A DNA stretch of 56,119 nucleotides. Origin: Labilibacter marinus (GTDB lineage Bacteria; Bacteroidota; Bacteroidia; Bacteroidales; Marinilabiliaceae). The notes beneath the pieces were generated by a model, which was not told the DNA's origin, did no database searches, and saw only the letters and a list, made by a program, of their open reading frames with translations. This document shows, one piece after another, positions 23,909-33,400 of this stretch (positions within the stretch are counted from its first letter, which is position 1; each line of letters opens with the position of its first letter). The DNA lies in the NCBI RefSeq assembly GCF_001659685.2, contig NZ_LXYE02000061.1, positions 1 through 56,119 of the forward strand. The letters run 5' to 3'. Made by a program: the position numbers and the translations under genes.

Positions 23909-24125
23909 TATACAGGGTTTTAAATAATTATAAGTGATTATTAAGATAGGTTCAAAATAGTAAATATTTTCATCCAAGTCAATTTAAATCTGAATGGGGT
24001 ATAGGCGCAGCTGTGCTTCTGTTTGGTGGATAATATACTCTTTGTAATCAAAATCAATTTCTTATATTGTAACCTTATGGTGCGTTTAACGAACAAATAA
24101 AAACAACTCACACTTAAAATAATTT

Positions 24126-25709
24126 ATGAAGTTATTACGTAAATTTATTTGCATTGTAGCATTTTGTTTGTCTCTTGTTTCCTGCGATTTTCTTGAGCCA
24201 TCAGATAAAGTTCCTTCAGTTCCTTTGTTGTATTTTAATTTTAATGGAAATAATGAGTCTTCAGGTATCGAGCCTTTTAAAATATATGGTAATCAAACCA
24301 TGTCTTATTCAAAAGGAATTAAGGATTCATCATTAAACCTTACGGGAACTTCTTATTATAGAAAACCAATTGTGGTAGAAACCAAAGGGCATTTTATTCC
24401 ACAGCAGCAGAATGCTTTTGCCGTAATTGTGTGGGTAAATGTAGCCGAAGGAGATAATGAAGTATATGGAATCATTGGAAACAAAGGTGTGGGTACAGAG
24501 GATGAAAAAGGTTGGGTGGTATCTACAACAGATGAAGGAGCATGGCAATTAGAAGTTTCTGATGGTTTTGAACATCAAGTTTATCGAGCAACGCCTGTGC
24601 GCCAAAGAATAAATGATGGAAAGTGGCATCAGCTTGGTTTTATGATGGACAAAAATGAGAAGGTGGCCCGTACTTATTTTGATGGAAGATTGGTTGGAGT
24701 GATGAGTTTAACAGGGATTCAAGGTTTTGATGCAGATTATAATTTATTTATTGGTTGCAATCCTGCTTCGCTCGATTATACGATGGATACCTTTAATGGT
24801 AAATTAGATGAGATAGGCGTTTGGTCGCAGAGGTTATCTGATGAGCAGTTTAAGCAGGACTTTGTGAGTATAAAGAAAGAACGAATGAGTGCTCCTCCTC
24901 AGGCCAGCGATTCTATTAGAGTAATGACCTGGAATATTTGGAATGGCGGAAGACAGCAAGGTAAAAGAGTGGGTTTAGATAGAATTGCACACTGTATCAA
25001 AGAAAATAAGGCGGATATTATTGCTTTGCAAGAAGGTTTTGGGTCTGGTGAATATTTGGCAGATAAACTAGATTATTATTTTTATAGAAGAAGTCATAAT
25101 CTATGCCTTTTGAGCAGGTTTCCCTTAGGGAGAAATTTAAACATGTATAAACCTATTAATTTAGGTTGTGTTGAGGTGCTTTTAAATGAAGATGATGCGG
25201 TAATAATGTGTCCGCTTTGGTTGAGCTTTAAGCCCAATATTAAAGGCCTTTTGATGAATGAAACAGTTAGTAATGATACCATTCTAAAACTCGAAAATTC
25301 TTCTCGTGGTAACGAAATGACATTTATTTTAAGTGAGCTCAATCAATTGAATAATGAATTAAAAAAGACCTCCGTTATTGTTGCTGGAGATTTTAACAGT
25401 GGTTCGCATCTTGATTGGACTGAAAGAAATAAAGCCAATAAATACAATAAAATAATTCCGTTTCCGGCCAGCAAAAAAATTGAAAATAAAGGATTTAAAG
25501 ATGCCTACCGAGAAGTATGGACGAATGAAGTAGAAAAGAGTGGAAATACTTATTCTCCTATTTTTAAAGAAGGCTATAAGGATAGAATCGATTTTATCTA
25601 TTATAAAGGAAATCATATTAAGGCTACCAATGCAGCTATCGTTGATAGCACTACCGCATTATTCCCTTCAGATCATGCCGCAGTTCTAGTAACTTTTCTA
25701 TTGCAATAA
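24126..25709 (+). CDS. Lipoprotein: LamG-like domain fused to endonuclease/exonuclease/phosphatase domain
   Basis: Protein of 527 aa with lipobox LVSC (Cys20). Residues about 35-250 form a concanavalin-like LamG-3 domain (AFAVIVWVNV, then KWHQLGFMMDKNEK, then KLDEIGVWSQRLSDEQF). Residues about 260-527 form an EEP domain: VMTWNIWNGG, ALQEGFG (metal Glu), GDFNSGSH, DRIDFIYYKG and SDHAAVLVTF cover the five catalytic motifs. EEP domains hydrolyse phosphodiesters in DNA, inositol phosphates or sphingomyelin. A surface lipoprotein with a glycan-binding type module suggests an extracellular nuclease or phosphodiesterase acting on a polymer-bound substrate. Confidence 0.88.
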   Translation: MKLLRKFICIVAFCLSLVSCDFLEPSDKVPSVPLLYFNFNGNNESSGIEPFKIYGNQTMSYSKGIKDSSLNLTGTSYYRKPIVVETKGHFIPQQQNAFAVIVWVNVAEGDNEVYGIIGNKGVGTEDEKGWVVSTTDEGAWQLEVSDGFEHQVYRATPVRQRINDGKWHQLGFMMDKNEKVARTYFDGRLVGVMSLTGIQGFDADYNLFIGCNPASLDYTMDTFNGKLDEIGVWSQRLSDEQFKQDFVSIKKERMSAPPQASDSIRVMTWNIWNGGRQQGKRVGLDRIAHCIKENKADIIALQEGFGSGEYLADKLDYYFYRRSHNLCLLSRFPLGRNLNMYKPINLGCVEVLLNEDDAVIMCPLWLSFKPNIKGLLMNETVSNDTILKLENSSRGNEMTFILSELNQLNNELKKTSVIVAGDFNSGSHLDWTERNKANKYNKIIPFPASKKIENKGFKDAYREVWTNEVEKSGNTYSPIFKEGYKDRIDFIYYKGNHIKATNAAIVDSTTALFPSDHAAVLVTFLLQ

Positions 25710-25777
25710 AAAAACGTAATTTTAGGGTAGGGGTAAATACATGTTTACATTGTCCTATATTAAACGTTTAGTATTGC

Positions 25778-26344
25778 ATGTTATCAAAACTTAAAAATAA
25801 TAGTGCCGAAAATCTTTTTGGGCTCATAAAGCAAGGCGACGAAAGCGCTTTTGAAGAGTTGTTTAGACTGCATTATGTCAGCCTGACTGCTTTTGCCAAT
25901 AGTTTTATGCATGATTTAGATATAGCTGAAAGTATCGTGCAAAACGTTTTTGTTAAGTTATGGGAGAAGAGGAGTAAATACGAAATTAACTCTTTAAAAT
26001 CCTATTTAATGATTGCTGTTAGAAATAGCTGTCATAACGAACTAAAAAGATTGCAGCACGAACGTAGTTATAAGAAAACCATTACGAGCGAAGATGTTAT
26101 TGCGGAAGTAAATTATTCCGATTCTGGAGTTATGGAAAGAATTTCTGAAACCATAAATCAGTTACCTGAACAAAGAAAACGGATATTTAAGCTAAATAGA
26201 TTAGAAGGATTAAAATATAGAGAGATAGCGGAGAGGCTTAATATCTCGCCAAAAACGGTAGAGGTTCAAATGGGCAAAGCTCTAAAGTTTTTAAGGGAGA
26301 ATTTACTTGAATTAAAGAAGCAGGTATATAATATTCTTTTATAA
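25778..26344 (+). CDS. ECF RNA polymerase sigma factor, FecI-like
   Basis: Protein of 188 aa. Region 2 covers about 22-90 (FEELFRLHYVSLTAFANSF, then AESIVQNVFVKLWE). Region 4 covers about 125-178 (LPEQRKRIFKLNRLEGLKYR, then EIAERLNISPKTVEVQMGKAL). This is the Bacteroidota family-1 type usually paired with a FecR anti-sigma. The FecR-like gene starts 38 bp downstream and an STN-domain protein follows, so the three probably form an envelope-signalling operon. Confidence 0.95.
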   Translation: MLSKLKNNSAENLFGLIKQGDESAFEELFRLHYVSLTAFANSFMHDLDIAESIVQNVFVKLWEKRSKYEINSLKSYLMIAVRNSCHNELKRLQHERSYKKTITSEDVIAEVNYSDSGVMERISETINQLPEQRKRIFKLNRLEGLKYREIAERLNISPKTVEVQMGKALKFLRENLLELKKQVYNILL

Positions 26345-26382
26345 AAAAAGAGGTTTCAGACGGATTGAAAGAAATACAAGGT

Positions 26383-27354
26383 ATGATGAAGAAGAAGCAA
26401 AATATAGATTGGGAGTTGGCAGCTAGGGTGCATTCTGGGGAAGCGTCGAAGAGTGAGATGGAGCAATTTGATGCGTGGGCGAAGGTTCCTGAGCATAAAG
26501 CAGAATGGGATCAGCTGGTTGAACAACTAGGACAGGTGGATCATGCTTTAGTCGCCGAAAAAGTAAATATTGACTTGGCTTGGGAAAAAGTTAAAGGTAA
26601 AACCAAACAAAAAACTAGGCGAGTAAAAATGGTATCTAAAATGTGGTATTCAGCAGTTGCTGCTTCTGTAATTGTTGCTTTTACTTTGTTTCTAAACCCA
26701 TTTGAAAAATCGGCTACCCTTCAACATTTAGTTGTTAATGAAACTATGAATAATCAGGAGGAAGTTAATTTAGCAGATGGTTCTATGGTTGATTTAAATC
26801 GTCATAGTAGTATTCAATATCCTGAAACTTTTAATGATAATACTAGAATGGTAACGCTTGACGGAGAAGCGTTTTTTGATGTTGCGGCGGATAAAAATAA
26901 ACCATTTTTAATTGATGCTGGCCAAATTCAAGTGAAAGTGGTGGGTACTTCTTTTAATGTTAAAGCATATGCCGATTCTGAATATAAAGAGGTTAGCGTT
27001 AAAAGTGGTGTCGTTCAGGTTCTTTCTCAAATGGGAGATAAACCCATTGTGGTACTCGAAGCTGGCGATAAGGCTGTTTTTAATGTAAAAAATAATTCCT
27101 TGATTAAAATGAAGAGTGAAGGAGATAATTATTTAGCTTGGAAAACAAAAGATATTACTTTTAAGAAGGAGAACCTTAAGGATGCTATTTCTTTATTAGA
27201 GGACGTTTATAATGTCGAAATTGATATTCCTGATAACTTTAAGCTTGACAGTGCTGAGATATCGGCTACATTTCATAAAAATAGTATTGACTTTATTTTA
27301 GATGTACTTGATAAAACGTATAATGTAGATTTTAAAATAGTAGAAAAGGATTAG
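26383..27354 (+). CDS. FecR-like anti-sigma factor
   Basis: Protein of 323 aa from ATG 26383 (an upstream in-frame TTG at 26365 is possible). The cytoplasmic N-terminus (WELAARVHSGEASKSEMEQF, about 10-30) binds sigma. One membrane helix (about 88-106, WYSAVAASVIVAFTLFLNPF) follows. The periplasmic FecR domain runs about 115-215 (VNLADGSMVDLNRHSSIQYP, then GEAFFDVAADKNKPFLI, then VVGTSFNVKAY). The last 80 residues form the DUF4974-like C-terminal domain (ITFKKENLKDAISLLEDVYN) that pairs with STN domains. It controls the preceding sigma factor. Confidence 0.95.
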   Translation: MMKKKQNIDWELAARVHSGEASKSEMEQFDAWAKVPEHKAEWDQLVEQLGQVDHALVAEKVNIDLAWEKVKGKTKQKTRRVKMVSKMWYSAVAASVIVAFTLFLNPFEKSATLQHLVVNETMNNQEEVNLADGSMVDLNRHSSIQYPETFNDNTRMVTLDGEAFFDVAADKNKPFLIDAGQIQVKVVGTSFNVKAYADSEYKEVSVKSGVVQVLSQMGDKPIVVLEAGDKAVFNVKNNSLIKMKSEGDNYLAWKTKDITFKKENLKDAISLLEDVYNVEIDIPDNFKLDSAEISATFHKNSIDFILDVLDKTYNVDFKIVEKD

Positions 27355-27397
27355 GTAAAACAATTATTAGCTACTTTTAGTATTCAATTAAAAATGG

Positions 27398-28915
27398 ATG
27401 GGAATTTATTTGCGTTACTTATATCTGATTGTTTTAATTGGTCTAGGACAATTGTGTAAAGCACAAGATGTTTTAGATGAAAATGTAAGTGGACATTATA
27501 AGAACCTAGGAATTGGAGCTATATTAGATTCATTGCATCATCAATATGAAATAGATTTTTCCTACGACCCATCTATACTTCGCACAGATTCTGTTATTAC
27601 CATTTCTTTTACGGAAACTGCTCTTGACACCGTTCTGAATGATATTTTTCAGCAAAAGGACTTAAGTTTACAATCGATAGACCGTCAGGTAATTATATCT
27701 ATTTATAAACGAGATGTTTCTGTTAAGAATTATATAACACTTAGTGGTGAAGTTACTTCTCAGCAAAATTATCAGAAAATACCACTGGTAAATATTAGTG
27801 TTAAAGGACGGCCGATCGGTACAACTACTAATATGGAAGGAAATTATGTTTTCTTGATTCCGAAAGAATATGTTGGAGAGGAGTTGTACATGTCTGCAAT
27901 TGGTTATCGATCTGAATTATTTCAAGTTCCACTTGCCGATACAGTATTAAATGTTAGACTAAAACAGGAAACGATTCAAATTAAGGAAATTAAAGTACGT
28001 TTTATTAGACCGGATGAAATTGTTAAAAATTTCATTCGGAATATAGATCAGAATTATTTTACAGAGTCTATGCTTTTAACCGGGTTTTTCAGAGAATCCA
28101 TTAAGCAGGATGATAGGTACGTTGAAGTGTCTGAAGCCGTTTTAGATATCTACAAAAGTTCTTACCTAAAGACCTATGATATAGAAGAGGCTCGATTTGT
28201 GAAAGGACGAAAGAAAGTGGAGAATAAAGGAGTTTCTATAGCACGTTTAAAATTAGCTGGTGGGCCTGCTTTGTTTTCAGGACTTGATGTGGCGAAGCAT
28301 CTTGATTTTATGTCGGCTGATAATGATGCTAATTACTTTTATACTTATAAAGGAAAAGGAATTGTGCATGACAGAGTGGTATACAAAGTAGGCTTTAAAC
28401 CCATATTTGAAGTGGGCGATTTATATTACGAAGGAGAGTTTAGTATTGACGTAGAAAGCTTTGCTCTGATTAGAGCCGACTTTAGAATGACAAAAAGAAC
28501 CTTAAGGAATAGTGATCAGATATTAATTCAAAAGCACGCTCGAAAGGTAAAATCAAATCCTATATTTACTAGTTATATGGTTGATTATAGGCCGTATAAA
28601 GGCAAGTGGATATTAAATAGTGTAAAGGGAGAACTGATCATTGATATGCACGATAAACGAAAGAAAATTAAATCACAATACCATGCCATAGCGGAATTAC
28701 TCATAACCAATGCCCAAGATGGAGAGGGGAGAAGAATCAAGAATTCTGATAGATTCAAAACCAACTTTGTTTTGGCGGATAAAATCATAGGTTATGATCC
28801 TATGTTTTGGAAGGACTACAATGTAATTCGCCCCGAGGAAGAGCTGGAAAAGGTTTTTAAATCCTCCGCTGTAGAAATCAACGTGGTACCTATACCAAAA
28901 AAAACCAAGCCTTAA
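27398..28915 (+). CDS. STN plus carboxypeptidase-regulatory-like domain protein (no TonB barrel)
   Basis: Protein of 505 aa with a signal peptide ending near LCKAQ. Residues about 32-110 are an STN domain (LGAILDSLHHQYEIDFSYDP, then IDRQVIISIYK). Residues about 113-200 are a carboxypeptidase-D regulatory-like domain (LSGEVTSQQNYQKIPLVNIS, then GTTTNMEGNYVF). The last 300 residues contain repeated beta elements and DKIIGYDPMFWKDYNVIRPE. They resemble the C-terminal part of Bacteroidota CarboxypepD-reg proteins and not a TonB plug or barrel. Placed after FecI and FecR, it sits where a TonB receptor normally is, so it probably transmits a signal to FecR from a non-receptor partner. The last codons also form a terminator stem for the opposite strand. 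Confidence 0.82.
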   Translation: MGIYLRYLYLIVLIGLGQLCKAQDVLDENVSGHYKNLGIGAILDSLHHQYEIDFSYDPSILRTDSVITISFTETALDTVLNDIFQQKDLSLQSIDRQVIISIYKRDVSVKNYITLSGEVTSQQNYQKIPLVNISVKGRPIGTTTNMEGNYVFLIPKEYVGEELYMSAIGYRSELFQVPLADTVLNVRLKQETIQIKEIKVRFIRPDEIVKNFIRNIDQNYFTESMLLTGFFRESIKQDDRYVEVSEAVLDIYKSSYLKTYDIEEARFVKGRKKVENKGVSIARLKLAGGPALFSGLDVAKHLDFMSADNDANYFYTYKGKGIVHDRVVYKVGFKPIFEVGDLYYEGEFSIDVESFALIRADFRMTKRTLRNSDQILIQKHARKVKSNPIFTSYMVDYRPYKGKWILNSVKGELIIDMHDKRKKIKSQYHAIAELLITNAQDGEGRRIKNSDRFKTNFVLADKIIGYDPMFWKDYNVIRPEEELEKVFKSSAVEINVVPIPKKTKP

Positions 28916-28929
28916 AGTAAAGCTTGGTT
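28903..28929 (-). terminator. Terminator of the ACP-like gene, inside the 3' end of the STN gene
   Basis: AACCAAGC and GCTTGGTT form an 8-bp stem. On the minus strand it is followed by eight T residues, and it lies 30 nt after the ACP-like stop codon. The same bases encode the lysine-rich tail of the STN protein on the plus strand. Confidence 0.8.
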
Positions 28930-28958
28930 CCTCGTTATTTTTAATCTGACATTAGGTA

Positions 28959-29198
28959 TTAAGCACAATGCTTTTGAAGAAATTCAATGGTGGATCCAAC
29001 AGAAGATAACTTCGTTAATTCCGAATTTTGAATCTCTAGTTCAAACTTAGTTTCCAATAGAAATAAAAAACAAGTTACATCAATTTCATCCATTAAAAGT
29101 TCTTCTTTTAATGTTGCATCCTCCACAATCTTATTTCTAGGCACGCCTGTTTTTCTTAAAACTTTGTATAAGTTTCTTCTAATTCTTTCTTGCTTCAT
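28959..29198 (-). CDS. Acyl-carrier-protein-like protein lacking the carrier serine
   Basis: Protein of 79 aa with the length, helical pattern and end of an ACP: NLYKVLRKTGVPRNKIVEDA, then LKEELLMDEIDVTCFLFLLE, then TKFELEIQNSELTKLSSVGS, then TIEFL. Where ACPs have D-S-L with the phosphopantetheinyl serine, this has D-E-I, so it cannot be loaded in the usual way. It may be a structural or regulatory ACP homologue, or a non-carrier adaptor. The assignment rests on the fold-like pattern. A dedicated terminator follows. Confidence 0.7.
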   Translation of the reverse strand: MKQERIRRNLYKVLRKTGVPRNKIVEDATLKEELLMDEIDVTCFLFLLETKFELEIQNSELTKLSSVGSTIEFLQKHCA

Positions 29199-29396
29199 AA
29201 CTTTGTATTATTTGGCTTTAAAGCACATTCTGCATATATGACAATCTCCTATGAAATAACACGTATAAAAAAGTGAATTTTATTTAAAAATGTTCAAAAA
29301 TTGCCATTGCATAATTGTATCGCTCAGGGATAGAGGTGTTTGTGGTGTTTGTGAAAAGAAAGTTTTAAGAATCATTTTTTATTGCATGAACACTAT

Positions 29397-29404
29397 TATC
29401 TTTG
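29397..29404 (+). promoter_or_regulatory. -7 element of the DUF4494 gene
   Basis: TATCTTTG matches TAnnTTTG, 33 nt upstream of ATG 29438. It lies over the codons of an in-frame TTG start at 29402, which argues against that earlier start. No good -33 box is visible. Confidence 0.5.
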
Positions 29405-29437
29405 TTTCCCTCAGAAAATAATATAAAAAGTATCGCA

Positions 29438-29974
29438 ATGAATACGTGGTTTGAATGTAAAGTGAAGTACGAAAAAATAGACGAGCAAACAGGAAAACAG
29501 AAAAAAGTTAACCTGCCCTATTTAATTGATGCCGTCTCATATACCGAAGCGGAAAGTAGAATTCATGCCGAAATGGAGCAATATGTTTCGGGAGAGTTTG
29601 CTGTGCCTGCCATAAAAAAAGCCAATTACACCGATTTATTCTTTTATGATGATGGAGATAAATGGTATAAGTGCAAAGTAATGTTTGTTACTATTGATGA
29701 GGAAGCTGGAAAAGAAAAGAAAGTGGCTAACCAAATGTTGGTATTGGCAAACGACTTAAAAGAAGCTCACGAAAGAATTGATGAGTCGATGAGTGGGATG
29801 ACGGTGGATTATGACATTGTTGCCATTATTGAGAGTAATATTGCGGATGTATTTCCTTATTTTAAGGATGAGGTGGATGAAGCTATTCCAGGTCATTTAA
29901 CGCCATTGTCTGAATATGAGTCTAATGAAGAGAAAACGGTAGTGGATGAGACTCCAGAAGCTTCGTTTGAATAA
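29438..29974 (+). CDS. DUF4494 protein with internal duplication
   Basis: Protein of 178 aa of a Bacteroidota family of unknown function (DUF4494). Residues 4-46 (WFECKVKYEKIDEQTGKQKK and following) and 76-118 (WYKCKVMFVTIDEEAGKEKK and following) are clear repeats of one another, each followed by an EAxxRI helix (EAESRIHAEM, EAHERIDESM). A 27-residue linker joins them, and the C-terminal 50 residues are acidic. It has no signal peptide, so it is cytoplasmic. The two-copy structure suggests a symmetric binding site or an internal pseudo-dimer. Confidence 0.85.
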   Translation: MNTWFECKVKYEKIDEQTGKQKKVNLPYLIDAVSYTEAESRIHAEMEQYVSGEFAVPAIKKANYTDLFFYDDGDKWYKCKVMFVTIDEEAGKEKKVANQMLVLANDLKEAHERIDESMSGMTVDYDIVAIIESNIADVFPYFKDEVDEAIPGHLTPLSEYESNEEKTVVDETPEASFE

Positions 29975-29997
29975 GATTTAAATTATAGCGAATTATT

Positions 29998-30030
29998 GAG
30001 AGGGTTTTACTTTGTAGAATCCTCTTTTTT
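29998..30030 (+). terminator. Terminator after the DUF4494 gene
   Basis: The arms at 29999-30010 and 30014-30025 pair with one A-G mismatch and a wobble, followed by TTTTT, 25 nt after the stop codon. Confidence 0.75.
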
Positions 30031-30485
30031 ATTTTCACTTCCTCTTTTATTAGACTCAATGCTAATAATATTCAATTCATTATTTATTAATGTAAATACC
30101 ATGTTTTAGGTATTCACAAAACCATAAAAATGACTTAAATTTATACTTTACTTTTATGTTGTAATTAAACAGCATAAATACCTAATGTTTTTGATTGTGT
30201 TTTAAATAGCAATCTTAAATTAAATCTTTACATTTTTTAAGAAAACATGTTATTGAACCTATTTAGATTTCAAATTGTAGATTTTAAGGCGTGTTTAGTA
30301 ATAAAGCATTAATTGAGTAGGATAATTTTGTGCTTAAATGAAGAAAAATATCTTTAATTGATTAATTTTGGCAAGCGCTATTTAAAAATGTATTTAACTC
30401 CTTTTGTTATGTTCTTATTATTAGAGCAATAAGGAAAGTGAGTTGTGTAATAGTGACAAAAGAAAGAAGAAGACTTATAAATCAA
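30031..30485. other. Gene-free leader upstream of the PPi-PEPCK-like gene
   Basis: About 450 nt of AT-rich sequence. I see no coding frame, tRNA, riboswitch signature or clear TTTG/TAnnTTTG promoter. The upstream frame of the next gene opens at a GTG (30438). Its promoter must lie here but was not identified. Confidence 0.4.
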
Positions 30486-33400
30486 ATGATAATGAAAGAG
30501 GAAGTATTCAATTTAAAACCGACAAAGAAGGATCGTAGAGATATGATCCAGTACATCAATCTTCAATTGGCTGCACTTGGGCAACCTTTGTTTCAGGATG
30601 AAACGGATGCTCAAAAAAAACTCTCTAATACTAAATTTTTAGAATTAACAGAGGGGCTAATCAGTAGCTTTAGAGAAAAAACAAGATTGCTGTCAGACCA
30701 CCTTTCTCCGGTAGATACGAGAATACAAGACTTTATCGATGATTATCTGAAAGATGTCAAAATTGATAAATCACTTCGTATTCCGAATAATACTTTAGTG
30801 CTGAACCAAAAAGGTATGGCACGAGAAATTAGTTTACCTCCTAATGGAGATATCTTTAAGAATGAATTAGTAACCTCTCATAGAGTAAAACAAGGTATTC
30901 TTAATAACCCACTTCATGATAAAAGAACCACAAAAGGTACTTTTCATATTGTAGAGGGAGGTATGCCTGTGCCATTAGATAAAAAGGAAGTGCCAAAGAT
31001 TGCTTTTGCGCATTTATTAAATTCTGCATTAAATCCACCAAAGGAATATAAGGTTTTACCTTTTACATCTAACCAAGATAAGCAAGCAGAAGTGATTTTG
31101 TCATTATTATTACGCCCTGTAGTTTGTCCTAAAGTAGAAGGGGTAATTGAGGAAAAAAGTATGGAGATCCGCTTTTTTGCTCCTGGTTGTTTAGCTAGTA
31201 ATCTTGACTTTGTTGAGAATATTTTTGGTAATGCAGGTGACCATAACTTAGCTGAAAATGATGCTGCTTTAGATGTAGAGCACTGGACTGGTACTACAGG
31301 TACAGTTATTTTAGCACCTCAGTTAATTAAGTTAAAGAAAAAAGATGTTGGTCTTCCACATATTTCTGAAGCAACAGAGCGTCAAAAGAAAGACGGTATG
31401 TGCTATGAAAAAGAAGATGAATTATATAATGATGGTGGAGCGTTTAAATTAACTTGTAGAGATGATCGTGGTGTTGTGGTTACTTTAATTGCCGACAACT
31501 ATTATGGATACTCTAAAAAAGAGGTTAAAACACAAATCGGATACTCAGCTAACCTTTATGGTTTGGTAGAAGAGGAGCATGCAGGTGGTGCTGTAGCTTA
31601 TCCTCGTGGTATCATGAGTGAAAATGTATTTGGATCAGACTTCTCATCTAAGTTCGATTATAAGTATAACTTTTCTGAGGCAATGTCTTTAATTGCTAAT
31701 AAAGCGGATGTTAAGCCAGAAGGTTATGCAATAGATAAGAAATACCCATCTATTGTTTATATACCAGAGCATGCAGATATTGATATCCAAAAGAGTTCTA
31801 TTAGCTGGGATAATAACGGCAAAGAGTTTTCATTAAAACTTTCTCCTGAAAAAACATATGTACATCCTACTGGAGATAAATTTCAGTTGGTGAAGCATCC
31901 TGCTCAGCCATTATGGAGAATTGTTCATACCAATGCAGAAGGGATGTTCTGTCATAAACCATGTACGGTTTCTGGTGGAGGTAAGTCTGAGATTTCAAAG
32001 TCTCTACAGAATGCTATTAAGTATGGTAATTTTAATATCCAAAACTTAGAGGAAGACTTTAAATTAGCAGATAAAATTATCGACAAAGATTACTCTAATC
32101 GTTGGAAAGAGCACAATCCAAAGGCTGCAAAGCACGATGCGCGTAGCTTCTTAAGTCCAAAACGTACTTTAGGATCTGCCGTTAAGTTGTTAACGCCTTC
32201 TGATCAGTATAACGATGAGTACAACGAATTCTTAAATAATATTCCAGAGCACATTCGTACTTTAGTTCTTTTTGTAAAACGTCTTTACAGGAATGATCAA
32301 GAGCATGGAAATTGGAAAGATTATATGACTGTTGAGGTAGTTAATGGTCGTCAAGGAACTACTTTAATGTATAAAAACAACCCAGTAATTGGTTCTTACG
32401 TTCGTATCGGATTTAGTAAGGATGAGAACTGGTTAGTACATAAGTTACGTTCTGACTTTGTGCCTAGTCATAAAATTCAAATGGAAGATGATATTACAGC
32501 ATCCATTGTCCTTCCTGCGGATAAAATTAAGCACTTAAATCCTGAGTATACTAACCCAAGTGTTAAAGTTACTAAGAACTGTGAGAGTCACCTATTCCAA
32601 CGTCCAGATGAGGCTGTAATTAGAGGATATGATGTAGGTGCTGAGTTGGATATTGTTCAGCCAGGTACTTTCTTAACTAACTATGAACCATTGCGTAAAG
32701 CTGATGCCATTGAATTAGTTGAGGATGCGATGAGTTTTGATAGATATACGCAGCCTGTAAAAGATTTAATTCTTAAGGTAGCTGAAAGTGAGAAGGATGG
32801 TTATTTTGTTACTCCGTCACACACTCGTGTTGTTGCTGATGGTCCTACTAAAAACCCTCGTTATCTGGAGAAAAATAGATATGCTGTTGAAACTGAGGAT
32901 AGCTATTTAGCTGATGTTGGTGTTCGTTTAAGAAGAAGAATTAAGGAAAATGAACCTGTAATCACAACTGTAAATGCTGTGTTACCGGGGCGTAGAAATA
33001 ATCCTGCGGATAGAAAAGCTGGTATACGTTCATTGAGTGTTTATAACCCAATTCACTATCAAGAGTTACCTGAGTTATTTATGGATTTCATCTGTAGTTT
33101 AACAGGTAAATCTCCATCAACAACAGGGGCTGGTTCTGAGGGTGCTTTAACAAAAGGTCCTTTTAATATGTTATCGCCTACTTCCGATTTAAATAACGCC
33201 TTGCTTTCGTATATTTTAACGGAGTATCAAGGTTTCAGTTCGGCTGCAGGTTATGTGGGTAACGATAGATTCGATCATGATATCAGTTTGTTAATTCCTG
33301 AAATTTGGGCTCGTTTAGTACCTGAGGATAGAGATCCTAAGTTATTGATTGAAACAGGATGTTTGGAGAAGTTAGAAGACTTTGAGCACGAAGGACAGAA

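Noticed and set aside
30438-30491. GTG start at 30438 for the PPi-PEPCK-like protein
   Set aside because: It would add 16 residues of basic sequence without family support. ATG 30486 or 30492 is more natural, though the choice is not certain.
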